A DNA stretch of 29,332 bases from an uncultured Collinsella sp. (GTDB lineage: Bacteria; Actinomycetota; Coriobacteriia; Coriobacteriales; Coriobacteriaceae): positions 1 to 29,332 of the forward strand of contig UQNU01000024.1 of NCBI GenBank assembly GCA_900542555.1. The letters run 5' to 3'. The position numbers and the translations under genes are program-made. The notes below the pieces were generated by a model. The model saw only the letters and a program-made list of their open reading frames with translations. It did not search any database and was not told where the DNA came from. Shown here in pieces: positions 8,355 to 16,816 of this stretch. Within the stretch, counting starts at the first letter, position 1, and every line of letters begins with the position of its first letter.

Positions 8355-9020
8355 CTACCCCGCTACGCGCACGCTGGGGCACAAATCTGCCAGCGGACAC
8401 TCGTCACACTTGGGTTTGCGGGCGTCGCAGATCTCGCGACCGAAGGTGATCCACTGATGGTTGACCGACTCCCAATACTCGTGCGGCAAAATCTTGAGCA
8501 AATCCTGCTCGGTCTTGAGCGGCTCCTTTGCATGCGTCTTGGGACTCAGCATCAGGCGGTGCGCAATGCGGTTGACGTGCGTGTCCACCGCAATGCCCTC
8601 CACGATGCCATACCCCACGTTGAGCACGATGTTCGCCGTCTTGCGTCCCACGCCCGGCAGCTTCACGAGTTCCTTCATGTCGGCCGGCACCTCGCCGCCG
8701 TAATCGGCGACAATCATCTGCGCGGCCTCGACGGCATGCTTGGCTTTGCTCTTGTAGAAGCCGAGTGACTTGATGGTGTCTGCCACGTCAGCCACGCTCG
8801 CCCCGGCCATGGCCTCGGGCGTAGGCCACTGGGCAAACAACCGTGGCGTCACCTTGTTGACCTGCGCATCGGTCGTTTGCGCCGAGAGCAGCACCGCGAT
8901 CAGTAGGCGGAAGGGATTCTCGTGGTCCAAAAAGCACTCGACCGGGCCATAGCGACGGTTGAGACGCTCGCACACCTCAACGGCGCGCTCGCGTTTGGCG
9001 GCATTGGTCTCGCGTGGCAT
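8355..9020 (-). CDS. nth: Endonuclease III
   Basis: 221 residues. Nth removes oxidised pyrimidines from DNA and nicks the abasic site. Helix-hairpin-helix LPGVGRKTAN carries the catalytic Lys127, and AVDTHVNRIAHRL carries catalytic Asp146. Four cysteines (198, 205, 208, 214) have the exact C-x6-C-x2-C-x5-C spacing of the [4Fe-4S] cluster. ATG at 9020 is chosen for AGGAG five bases upstream. An in-frame extension of eight residues has no ribosome binding site. It starts 63 bases after the ABC exporter gene with no clear terminator between. All catalytic and cluster residues are intact, in contrast to the mutY gene at 14010. Confidence 0.97.
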   Translation of the reverse strand: MPRETNAAKRERAVEVCERLNRRYGPVECFLDHENPFRLLIAVLLSAQTTDAQVNKVTPRLFAQWPTPEAMAGASVADVADTIKSLGFYKSKAKHAVEAAQMIVADYGGEVPADMKELVKLPGVGRKTANIVLNVGYGIVEGIAVDTHVNRIAHRLMLSPKTHAKEPLKTEQDLLKILPHEYWESVNHQWITFGREICDARKPKCDECPLADLCPSVRVAG

Positions 9021-9083
9021 AACGACTCCTCGGCTCAACGGCACAATAAACTTATGGGCACAATTGTCCCACGTCCGAAACGC

Positions 9084-10886
<1,803 letters not shown>

Positions 10887-10960
10887 GGGCTTCCTTTCGC
10901 GTCTGATAGGGCGAAACGCCATTGTTGCACATTGGAACACACTCCAGACAAGTGCGATAC

Positions 10961-11002
10961 GAAAAGCGGTGGGGCGCCCGCGTTTGCGCCGGCGCCCCAC
11001 CG
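10961..11002 (-). terminator. Rho-independent terminator after rmuC
   Basis: A perfect 12-bp stem (10967-10978 with 10991-11002, arm CGGTGGGGCGCC) is followed on the minus strand by CTTTTCG. It begins 12 bases past the rmuC stop codon. Confidence 0.82.
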
Positions 11003-11013
11003 TCTTGTTGCAA

Positions 11014-12369
11014 TTAGCCTTCGTCTTCTTGGTCTGTGAGAAGGTCCGCGGACGTGAGTCCCAAGATCTCATCGGCTTGGTCGACGTCTTCCAGTGCGTC
11101 GATGTCCTTGAGCTTGCGCTCCATGACGTTGGTGCGCGTGGTGATGATGCCCTCGACCGTTTTGCCCGCGGTCTCGATCTGCTGCTGGGCGCGGCGCAGC
11201 GCCTTTTGATAGCGCGGCAGCTCGGCCTTGACGGCGGAGAGCACGCGCAGCACGTCGTCGGTACGTTTTTGCAACTTGAACGTCTGATAGCTCATCTGCA
11301 GACTGTTGAGGATGGCCGCCATGGTGCTGGGACCGGCAACGTTGACGTGATAGTCGCGGCCCAGGGTCTCGATAAGCCCGGGGCGGCTGACGACCTCGGC
11401 GTACAGTCCCTCAAACGGAACGAACAGAATGCCAAAGTTGGTGGTCGCGGGCACGCTCAGGTACTTCTCGCAAATGTCCTTTGCCTCGCGCTTGACCATG
11501 GTGTCGAGCGTCTTGCGCGCAGCCGCCACGGCCTCCGCATCACCCGACTCCTGCGCGTCGAGCAAGTGCTCGTACGCGTCGCCCGGAAACTTGGAGTCAA
11601 TCGGCAGCAGCACGGGGTCGCCCTCGTCCACCGGCAGCTTGACGGCAAACTCAACGCGCTCCGAGGCGCCGGGCTTGGTGGCGACGTTTTCCAGATACTG
11701 GTCGGGTGTAAGAATGTCCGCCAGAATTGCACCCAGCTGCACCTCGCCCAAAATACCACGCGCCTTCACGTTGCCCAGCACGCGCTTAAGGTCGCCCACG
11801 CCGGTGGCGATGGACTGCATGTCGCCCAGGCCCTTGTACACGGCCTCGAGCTGGTCGCTCACCTGCTTAAACGATGCCGACAGGCGATCGTTGAGCGTGC
11901 GGGAGAGTTTCTCGTCCACCGTCGCGCGCATCTGATCGAGTTGCACGTTGTTGTCTTTGCGGATAGCACCCAGCTGGGCATCGACCGTCTCGCGCACCTT
12001 GTCCAGGCGGTGCTCGATGCCCTCGCGGTTGGCACCGAGCTGTTGGGCCGTCTCGCGGCGAAGGTCATCCATCCGGTCACCAGCTTGCGAAAACTCACGT
12101 GCGATGGTCAGGTAACGTTGCTGCTCCACGGCCGCATCTGTCGTCTGCTGCTGCGCGATGGCGTTGGCCGTGCGGCGAGTTTCGGCCAGCGCGACGTTCA
12201 GGGCATCGAGCGCGTTGTTGGCCTGCTCGAGTGCTGCCAACGTTTCCGCGCTACTGTCGACACGCTCCCGCAACTCGGCACGCAGGCTCTTGAGTTGGAG
12301 GGCGCAAGCCACAGCAACCCCCACCGCCACCAAGGCGATCACAACAAGCACAATATCAATAGCAGACAT
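11014..12369 (-). CDS. rmuC: RmuC-family DNA recombination protein
   Basis: 451 residues. RmuC proteins resemble nucleases and limit inversions at short inverted repeats. Their biochemistry is poorly defined. Residues 3-25 are a single N-terminal membrane anchor (IDIVLVVIALVAVGVAVACA). Residues about 28-150 are a long charged coiled coil. The RmuC core follows from about 165, with ARGILGEVQLGAIL near 183, VLLPIDSKFPGDAYEHLL near 232 and TNFGILFVPFEGLYAE near 293. The C-terminus is acidic. GGAG lies six bases before the ATG. It is preceded by a small membrane protein gene 124 bases upstream and followed by a strong terminator. Confidence 0.94.
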   Translation of the reverse strand: MSAIDIVLVVIALVAVGVAVACALQLKSLRAELRERVDSSAETLAALEQANNALDALNVALAETRRTANAIAQQQTTDAAVEQQRYLTIAREFSQAGDRMDDLRRETAQQLGANREGIEHRLDKVRETVDAQLGAIRKDNNVQLDQMRATVDEKLSRTLNDRLSASFKQVSDQLEAVYKGLGDMQSIATGVGDLKRVLGNVKARGILGEVQLGAILADILTPDQYLENVATKPGASERVEFAVKLPVDEGDPVLLPIDSKFPGDAYEHLLDAQESGDAEAVAAARKTLDTMVKREAKDICEKYLSVPATTNFGILFVPFEGLYAEVVSRPGLIETLGRDYHVNVAGPSTMAAILNSLQMSYQTFKLQKRTDDVLRVLSAVKAELPRYQKALRRAQQQIETAGKTVEGIITTRTNVMERKLKDIDALEDVDQADEILGLTSADLLTDQEDEG

Positions 12370-12493
12370 AAACTCCGCCCAACAAACTCAATCGGTCATC
12401 AATCAAAACCGCGATCAATCTTACCCCGCCACACACACGGATCACTCACTGCCTTGCAGACAAATTTCTCTTAGAGCCGCGGACGCTAAAACG

Positions 12494-12916
12494 CTAGCTC
12501 TCCCAGCCGGTGCGGATGGTTGTTATGACGTCGCCTAGGCGCTGGCCGAGAGCCGCTAGATGTTGGAGCACCTCGTTGGGCGATGCGCCGTTGAGGATGC
12601 ACGTGAGGGCATACGACGCCAGAAAGATGACCGCAAGCCCCAACGGGATGAGCACGATCATCGCCAAGGTGCGCAGGCGCTGGCCCACGCGGCGGTGACG
12701 CGTGCGACGTTTGTCGAACGCAAGCTCCTGCGCATATGAATCTTGTTGTACGGAATAGTTCTCTGGCGCCGATCCGCCCGCAGGCGAAACCGCGGGCGTA
12801 ACGTTTTGCGCAGGGGGCTGGGCGGCTACCCCTTGCATTTGCATCTCCATAAGTCGTTGCTGCTGACGCAGCATGCGCTCGGCTTGTTGCTGCGGAGTCT
12901 CAAGAAACAGATCCAT
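12494..12916 (-). CDS. Small single-pass membrane protein, unknown function
   Basis: 140 residues, not recognised. The N-terminal 30 residues are rich in Gln and Met (PQQQAERMLRQQQRLMEMQM). They are followed by a Pro/Ala/Ser-rich linker (about 30-60), a basic patch KRRTRHRRVGQRLR (about 70-83) and one membrane helix (about 85-110, MIVLIPLGLAVIFLASYALTCIL). About 28 residues follow the helix. The basic patch before the helix predicts an N-inside topology. ATG at 12916 is preferred to a TTG 12 bases upstream because GGAGG lies five bases before the ATG. A plausible promoter lies at 12995-13023. Coding is supported by the start site and composition, not by homology. Confidence 0.7.
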   Translation of the reverse strand: MDLFLETPQQQAERMLRQQQRLMEMQMQGVAAQPPAQNVTPAVSPAGGSAPENYSVQQDSYAQELAFDKRRTRHRRVGQRLRTLAMIVLIPLGLAVIFLASYALTCILNGASPNEVLQHLAALGQRLGDVITTIRTGWES

Positions 12917-12994
12917 GCTGGCCTCCAAAATCGGAGCATTCGACGCTTACGCCCAGCATCCCGCACCGCCAATGCCACGGCAACGCAATCCGTA

Positions 12995-13023
12995 GCAATA
13001 GCTGCAAAGTTTCTTGTTGACAA
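12995..13023 (-). promoter_or_regulatory. Candidate sigma-70 promoter for the small membrane protein gene
   Basis: On the minus strand TTGTCA (13023-13018) and TATTGC (13000-12995) are separated by 17 bases. Transcription would begin near 12988, giving a leader of about 70 bases. Confidence 0.45.
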
Positions 13024-13169
13024 AAGCTGTCGAAAAGCTCAACAACTCCCCTACCAGCACTTTCTCTGAGCTTTTTTCGCCAGCAATCTTTTGGCCTTCC
13101 ACCCTTACGCCAACTGACCAAAATCTAACCAAAAGCTTGACGGAAATTGTGGAGACCGGGACCCCATAC

Positions 13170-13199
13170 AAAAACGTGCCGCCCCAAAAGGGGCGGCAC
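13170..13199 (-). terminator. Rho-independent terminator downstream of rubrerythrin
   Basis: A perfect ten-bp stem (13176-13185 with 13190-13199, arm GTGCCGCCCC, loop of four) is followed on the minus strand by GTTTTTG. It lies 155 bases past the rubrerythrin stop, beyond the long hairpin at 13249-13338. Confidence 0.8.
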
Positions 13200-13248
13200 A
13201 CAAACTTCTAATCAGCTTTTCAGTAACGAGCACGCGACGACCCAACGC

Positions 13249-13338
13249 CGGGGCGCGGGGCGGGGAGATGCCTTTCCCTCGCGCGACTCTGCGAAGCCGT
13301 GAGCGAGAGGGAAAGGCATCTCCCCGCCCCGCGCCCCG
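13249..13338. repeat. Perfect 32-bp inverted repeat, long GC-rich hairpin
   Basis: Arms 13249-13280 and 13307-13338 are perfectly complementary over 32 bases, with a 26-base loop. The outer half is a G/C run (GGGGCGCGGGGCGGGG). The inner half reads AGATGCCTTTCCCTC. No T-run follows on either strand. It begins 16 bases past the rubrerythrin stop codon. The stem is far longer than an ordinary terminator, so it may be a transcript-end stabiliser, a REP or a MITE-like element. No flanking target duplication is evident. Confidence 0.93.
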
Positions 13339-13354
13339 CAACTAGCATCACGCG

Positions 13355-13894
13355 CTAGTAGTTCACCACCTGCTCCTCAAAGTACGCCTTGGGGTGGTTA
13401 CACACCGGGCACACCTCAGGCGCCTCGGCACCAACGTGTAGGTGCCCGCAGTTCAGGCACTTCCACACCTTTACGCCCTCACGCTCAAACACCTCGCCCG
13501 ACTCGATGCGCTCGACGAGTTTGTTGTAGCGCTCCTCGTGGGCCTTCTCGACGGCGGCGACACCACGGAACTTCTCGGCGATCTCGGCAAAGCCCTCCTC
13601 CTCGGCGGTCTTGGCGAACTCGTCGTACATCGTGGTCCACTCATAGTTCTCGCCCGCGGCGGCGTCGCGCAGGTTGTCCAGAGTGCCCGGAACGGCGCCG
13701 TCGTGCAGATACTTAAACCACAGTTTGGCGTGCTCGGACTCGTTGCCTGCGGTCTCGGCAAAGATATTCGAGATCTGAACGTAGCCATCCTTCTTTGCCT
13801 TAGATGCGTAGTAGCGATACTTGGTGTGTGCCTGGGACTCACCGGCAAAAGCGGTCTCGAGGTTCTTCTTGGTTTGGGAGTTCTCAAAATCCAT
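13355..13894 (-). CDS. rbr: Rubrerythrin
   Basis: 179 residues. Rubrerythrin reduces hydrogen peroxide in anaerobes using a di-iron centre and a rubredoxin-like site. The four-helix di-iron domain has FAGESQAHTKYRYYA with Glu19, AGNESEHAKLWFKYL with Glu52 and His55, a second Glu-rich helix EEEGFAEIAEKF, and EKAHEERYNKL near 116. The C-terminal rubredoxin domain has two CxxC pairs, CLNC (146/149) and CPVC (162/165). ATG at 13894 is preferred because GAAGGGAAG lies seven bases upstream. An in-frame extension has no support. It follows mutY and an Rrf2 regulator on the same strand after 115 bases, so separate transcription is possible. Two hairpins follow the gene. Confidence 0.96.
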   Translation of the reverse strand: MDFENSQTKKNLETAFAGESQAHTKYRYYASKAKKDGYVQISNIFAETAGNESEHAKLWFKYLHDGAVPGTLDNLRDAAAGENYEWTTMYDEFAKTAEEEGFAEIAEKFRGVAAVEKAHEERYNKLVERIESGEVFEREGVKVWKCLNCGHLHVGAEAPEVCPVCNHPKAYFEEQVVNY

Positions 13895-14009
13895 AGGTGT
13901 ACTTCCCTTCAACACATGCCGCCCGTAGGCTTCGAGCGGCCTCGTCTTTAGGATGCCCCTCAAGCCGAGAATTTAAACCTTATAATCCCGTTCTTCAGAT
14001 TTGAGCGGG

Positions 14010-14915
14010 CTACACACTCAACCAACGATCGTCCTCGGCTCGGCAAAAGCCCTCGCGCTCCAGGTCGGCTAGAATGTCCGCGACAAGCTCGCACTCGACC
14101 GGCCCGCGACCGGCTGCCGTCTCCATTTCGTTAACGCCCACCACGGCATCAGCAAGCGTAATCCCCGCCGGCTGGCCATCGCGCGCTGCCAGCAACATGC
14201 GCACGATATGCGCGCGTTTTTGGCGACGCGAGCCCTCAAACTTGGACTGACGGCTATAGCCCGCCGAGCGCCTGGACGGATTAGGCAGCGTCTTCTTAAG
14301 ATACGCGCCATAATCTAGCAGCGCGTAATACCACGCGCGCGGCGTATCGGCATCGTCTTGAGGCACGGCAAAGGGCGTAATCTCGTCGGTCGCCGCATCG
14401 GGAGCCGCCGGACAGGCCGCCTGAATCAGCGGCACCAGCTCGCGATCGGGAACAGCCGGTACATCGGGAAAGAAGTGATGCAGAAAGACCGTGCGCACGT
14501 TGGTCTCCAGATACACACCCGGAAGATCAAACGCAAACGACCGGATACCCTGTGCCGTTGCCGGGCCAATACCAGGCAGGGCGACCAAGTCACGCGTCTC
14601 ACGCGGAAACTCCCCGCCCCAATCCCCTACGACCCGTTGAGCGGCATTGTGGAGCGCCAGAGCGCGTCGGTTGTAGCCCATCCCTTGCCAAGCGTCCAAA
14701 ACATCGGAAGGTGCGGCCTGGGCAAGCGCCTGCACGGTCGGAAAGCGATCGAGCCACGCCGGCATACGCGTCTCAACGCGCGGCACCTGTGTTTGCTGCA
14801 GCATGACCTCGGAAAGCCAAATGATGTACGGGTCACGCGTACGGCGCCACGGAAGGTCGCGATAACGCAGGACCCCTTCCGAACGAATCATCGAACGAAA
14901 GGGGTCCTGAATCAT
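14010..14915 (-). CDS. mutY: MutY-like A/G-specific DNA glycosylase lacking the Fe-S cluster
   Basis: 301 residues. MutY removes adenine mispaired with 8-oxoguanine. The HhH-GPD domain is clear: WLSEVMLQQTQVPRV with catalytic-type Glu36, AWQGMGYNRRALALH near 75, and LPGIGPATAQGIRSFAF (helix-hairpin-helix, 113-129). At the place of the MutY motif LDGNVKRVL the sequence reads LETNVRTVF, so the catalytic Asp is Glu137. The C-x6-C-x2-C-x5-C cluster motif after LLDYGAYL is absent. That region reads PNPSRRSAGYSRQSKFEGSRRQKR, with no cysteine. The C-terminal 8-oxoG-recognition (NUDIX-like) domain is also absent, replaced by about 70 residues of probable winged-helix character. AAGGAG precedes the ATG. 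It starts 21 bases after the rrf2 stop, so the two form an operon. It belongs to the MutY superfamily but activity is not assured. Confidence 0.82.
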   Translation of the reverse strand: MIQDPFRSMIRSEGVLRYRDLPWRRTRDPYIIWLSEVMLQQTQVPRVETRMPAWLDRFPTVQALAQAAPSDVLDAWQGMGYNRRALALHNAAQRVVGDWGGEFPRETRDLVALPGIGPATAQGIRSFAFDLPGVYLETNVRTVFLHHFFPDVPAVPDRELVPLIQAACPAAPDAATDEITPFAVPQDDADTPRAWYYALLDYGAYLKKTLPNPSRRSAGYSRQSKFEGSRRQKRAHIVRMLLAARDGQPAGITLADAVVGVNEMETAAGRGPVECELVADILADLEREGFCRAEDDRWLSV

Positions 14916-14936
14916 GGCTATGCTCCTTATGCGGCG

Positions 14937-15422
14937 TTATTCCTCCCGGTAAGCGCACGCGCAGGTGGCGTACTCGGGAAACGCTTCGCGGTCGGCGAAC
15001 TTGTGATCGACGGCTGGGAACTGGCGGTGAGCGACGATGTCGCCGAGCGAAACGGAATCGAGGTAGTCGCGCATCAACGCCTGGGCTCCGGCCCACAGGG
15101 GATGATAGCAGCACGCGCCCATGCGCGCACAGTCACCATCGGGCGCGGTGCAATCGTTCATAACCATGGGGCCCTGAACTGCCTCTACAACCTGACGGAT
15201 CGTGACATCGTCGGGGCTCACCTTAAGGCGCATGCCACCGTGAACACCGCGCAGGCTCTCCACAATGCCGGCCTGAACCAAACCGTGCTGGATCGAACGG
15301 GCAAATGAATACGGAACATTGACCTCTTCGGCAGCAGTGCGAACAGAAAGCAACCGCTCCGGCTCCTCGGCAAGCATCGCAAGCATGCGAAGGGCATAAT
15401 CAGTCTTCCTCGATATGTCCAT
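14937..15422 (-). CDS. Rrf2-family transcriptional regulator, IscR-like with Fe-S cysteines
   Basis: 161 residues. Rrf2 proteins such as IscR and NsrR sense iron-sulfur status, nitric oxide or redox state through a bound cluster. MDISRKTDYALRMLAMLAEE is the hallmark N-terminus. The winged helix runs to about residue 80 (VPYSFARSIQHGLVQAGIVESLRGVHGGMRL). The cysteines at 91, 98 and 104 are spaced almost as in IscR (92, 98, 104), with extra Cys at 105, 154 and 156. ATG at 15422 follows AAAGGGG. An in-frame 40-residue extension is rejected. The gene is followed after 21 bases by mutY. The upstream region has paired repeats that could be its own operator (15594-15640). Confidence 0.92.
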   Translation of the reverse strand: MDISRKTDYALRMLAMLAEEPERLLSVRTAAEEVNVPYSFARSIQHGLVQAGIVESLRGVHGGMRLKVSPDDVTIRQVVEAVQGPMVMNDCTAPDGDCARMGACCYHPLWAGAQALMRDYLDSVSLGDIVAHRQFPAVDHKFADREAFPEYATCACAYREE

Positions 15423-15593
15423 GTTTCCCCTTTCAAGGAATACGAACAGCTCGAACGAGCTCCGGGGCCGAGCTTGTGTCGAGACGCCAAATGACCGCCT
15501 GAACAACCAAATTATAAATTGGGTGTCCACTGAATGCCGCACTTGAAGACTGGATGAATCAGGTACGTCCTACAGTGAAATTTAGTATAGCCT

Positions 15594-15640
15594 AACCCCC
15601 TGCTTCATTGAACAGATGTTGCGCAACAAACCCCCTGTTT
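15594..15640. promoter_or_regulatory. Direct repeat plus palindrome upstream of rrf2, possible operator
   Basis: AACCCCCTGCTT (15594-15605) and AACCCCCTGTTT (15629-15640) match at 11 of 12 positions with a 35-base period. The perfect palindrome TGTTGCGCAACA (15617-15628) lies between them and abuts the second copy. A candidate -10 (TATACT) begins next to the first copy. Confidence 0.4.
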
Positions 15641-15726
15641 GAACACATATATCAGTAGAGGTTGGCTCGCTCGTTGCAAATGCGGTGATTTGGATAAAGA
15701 GGCATATAAGATCGATGGCCTATTAA

Positions 15727-15758
15727 AAGCAAAAAGCCACGTCCGAAGACGTGGCTTT
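15727..15758 (-). terminator. Rho-independent terminator of tRNA-Asp
   Basis: A perfect 11-bp stem (733-743 with 748-758 in the 15 kb block, arm AAAGCCACGTC, four-base loop) is followed on the minus strand by TTGCTTTTAATA. It begins eight bases past the tRNA 3' end. Confidence 0.92.
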
Positions 15759-15766
15759 AATTGCGT

Positions 15767-15844
<78 letters not shown>

Positions 15845-15890
15845 AGGCAGTCGTTCGCGTTTGTTTCCGCTCGCGTGCGCTGCGGGGATT

Positions 15891-15942
15891 AGTATACACA
15901 GAAGTCTGTCCGCCGCGCAACAACTTTTTTGAAAAATTTTTT
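15891..15942 (-). promoter_or_regulatory. tRNA-Asp promoter with UP-like A/T tracts
   Basis: On the minus strand TTGCGC (15920-15915) and TATACT (15896-15891) are 18 bases apart. Transcription would begin about 40 bases before the tRNA. Directly upstream of the -35 are phased A and T runs (15921-15941), as in UP elements of stable-RNA promoters. Confidence 0.65.
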
Positions 15943-15952
15943 GGGGCCATCC

Positions 15953-16095
15953 GGGAGGGCTTCCGGGGCTGAGGGCGGGGGTTAAGTTTGCTGCTCTACA
16001 GTCCTGCGCAAGACGGAAAGCACATTAAGTGCTTTCCTTTGCGTGCGGAACTCGCGACAAACTTAACCCCCGCCCTCAGCCCCGGAAGACCTCCC
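15953..16095. repeat. 143-base nested inverted repeat (MITE- or REP-like hairpin element)
   Basis: Arms 15953-15990 and 16058-16095 are complementary at 37 of 38 positions; the exception is 15959 against 16089. The 67-base centre contains its own perfect hairpin, GGAAAGCAC (16015-16023) with GTGCTTTCC (16029-16037). Outside that hairpin the centre is partly complementary too, so the whole unit folds as one long hairpin. There is no coding capacity, and no target-site duplication was found. Confidence 0.93.
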
Positions 16096-16121
16096 TGCCG
16101 TCACATTATTCAACCAGTTTT

Positions 16122-16152
16122 GCGGGCGTGCGCCGCTGCGCGGCTAGCCCGC
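16122..16152. repeat. Short GC-rich hairpin
   Basis: GCGGGC (16122-16127) pairs with GCCCGC (16147-16152), and inside it GCCGC (16132-16136) pairs with GCGGC (16140-16144). Its role is unknown. It lies between the nested repeat and the phosphoesterase terminator. Confidence 0.5.
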
Positions 16153-16211
16153 GTGCTCCTCGGCGGGGTTGGTCTGATTGTTTTTGTTGAAGCTCTGCCT
16201 TTGGCTTAAAG

Positions 16212-16245
16212 AAAAACGAGGGACGCATCTGCATCCCCCGTTTTT
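16212..16245 (-). terminator. Terminator after YfcE-like phosphoesterase
   Basis: AAAAACG..GGGA and TCCC..CGTTTTT pair around GCATCTGC with a few mismatches. The minus strand continues TTTTTCTTTAA. It lies seven bases past the stop codon. Confidence 0.82.
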
Positions 16246-16252
16246 GTTGCGG

Positions 16253-16720
16253 TTAGTCCAAGTCAATAAACTTAGTGCTCAGTATCTTGCCGTCTTTGAC
16301 GAGCATTCTGGCCATGGTGGGGCCTCGAGTGCCTCTGGGGTAGCTGGCGCTGCCCGGGTTGAGGACTAAGCAGCGGCCCACTTGGGCTTCTTTGGTTACG
16401 TGGGTGTGACCGTTGATGGCTACGTCTACGGATCCCACCGGAAGGTCTTCGCGGTAGTGGGCTACGGCGAATTTGAGGCCTTCGTAGGTAAAGAGTACAA
16501 GACGGTCTACATTGGGGCCGTAGTCGCGGTAGTAATCGTTGTTGCCCAGTACGGCCCGCACGGGGGCGATAGTGCATAGGTGCTCGTAGTCCATCTCCGA
16601 CGTAAGGTCACCGGCATGGATAATCAGATCCGCGCCCTTAAGCTCGTCCAAGAGCGCAGGCGATAAATAGCCGTGGGTGTCCGAGATGATGTCGATGCGC
16701 TTGGCGCTTGCACTGTTCAT
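16253..16720 (-). CDS. YfcE/MJ0936-family metallophosphoesterase
   Basis: 155 residues, the usual compact size. The family hydrolyses phosphodiesters with two metal ions. The in vivo substrate is usually unknown. Metal motifs in order are DIISDTHG (Asp14, His16), HAGD (Asp38), GNND (Asn60-61), AVAHYRED (His88, in place of the common HGH), and INGHTHV (His105, His107). GGAAGGG lies five bases before the ATG. It follows the LytTR regulator gene after 96 bases that contain a strong terminator, so it likely has its own transcript or depends on read-through. It is followed by its own terminator. Confidence 0.93.
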   Translation of the reverse strand: MNSASAKRIDIISDTHGYLSPALLDELKGADLIIHAGDLTSEMDYEHLCTIAPVRAVLGNNDYYRDYGPNVDRLVLFTYEGLKFAVAHYREDLPVGSVDVAINGHTHVTKEAQVGRCLVLNPGSASYPRGTRGPTMARMLVKDGKILSTKFIDLD

Positions 16721-16759
16721 GGGATCCCTTCCGCAAAAAACGATTCGGCAGATACATAC

Positions 16760-16810
16760 AAAAAAGGCCCCACGGCTCCGCAGACGATGGGTCTACAGGG
16801 CTGCGGGGCC
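16760..16810 (-). terminator. Terminator after first LytTR regulator
   Basis: GGCCCC and GGGGCC arms (16765-16771 and 16805-16810 area), extended by further pairs with one wobble and one mismatch, are followed on the minus strand by TTTTTTG. It is seven bases past the stop codon. Confidence 0.88.
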
Positions 16811-16816
16811 AGTGTG

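Larger units (their letters stand above)
12917..13354. other. 438-base intergenic region with promoter, terminator and long hairpin
   Basis: I see no convincing gene here. From left to right on plus it holds a minus-strand promoter candidate (12995-13023), a terminator (13170-13199) and a 32-bp perfect inverted repeat (13249-13338). The stretch around 13024-13160 is markedly more A/T rich than the flanking genes. Small open frames in it lack ribosome binding sites. Confidence 0.6.
15423..15766. other. 344-base intergenic region upstream of rrf2
   Basis: No gene is seen. It holds AT-rich promoter-like stretches on the minus strand (TATAAT at 15516-15511 without a good -35; TATACT at 15589-15584 with TTCAAT 17 bases upstream). 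It also holds repeat motifs at 15594-15640 and the tRNA terminator at 15727-15758. Confidence 0.5.
15845..16252. other. 408-base intergenic region rich in hairpins
   Basis: No gene is seen. It holds the tRNA promoter with an A/T-rich upstream element (15891-15942), a nested long inverted repeat (15953-16095), a further GC hairpin (16122-16152) and the phosphoesterase terminator (16212-16245). Confidence 0.6.

Noticed and set aside
8179..8400. Possible leader peptide or small gene overlapping the mfd start on the minus strand
   Set aside because: The frame runs through the nth terminator hairpin and lacks a ribosome binding site. No run of a regulatory amino acid is present.
4532..8449. A 1305-codon open frame on the plus strand opposite mfd
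   Set aside because: It is a shadow of the mfd gene caused by strong G/C bias at third positions. The product is rich in His, Arg, Ala and Leu without recognisable domains, while the minus strand encodes a complete Mfd.
10887..11072. 62-residue N-terminal extension of the ABC exporter
   Set aside because: It crosses the rmuC terminator and part of the rmuC gene end. The internal ATG at 10886 has a good ribosome binding site.
13014..13211. Small open frames in the AT-richer spacer before the hypothetical membrane protein
   Set aside because: None has a ribosome binding site or sensible composition, and they overlap a terminator and a promoter candidate.
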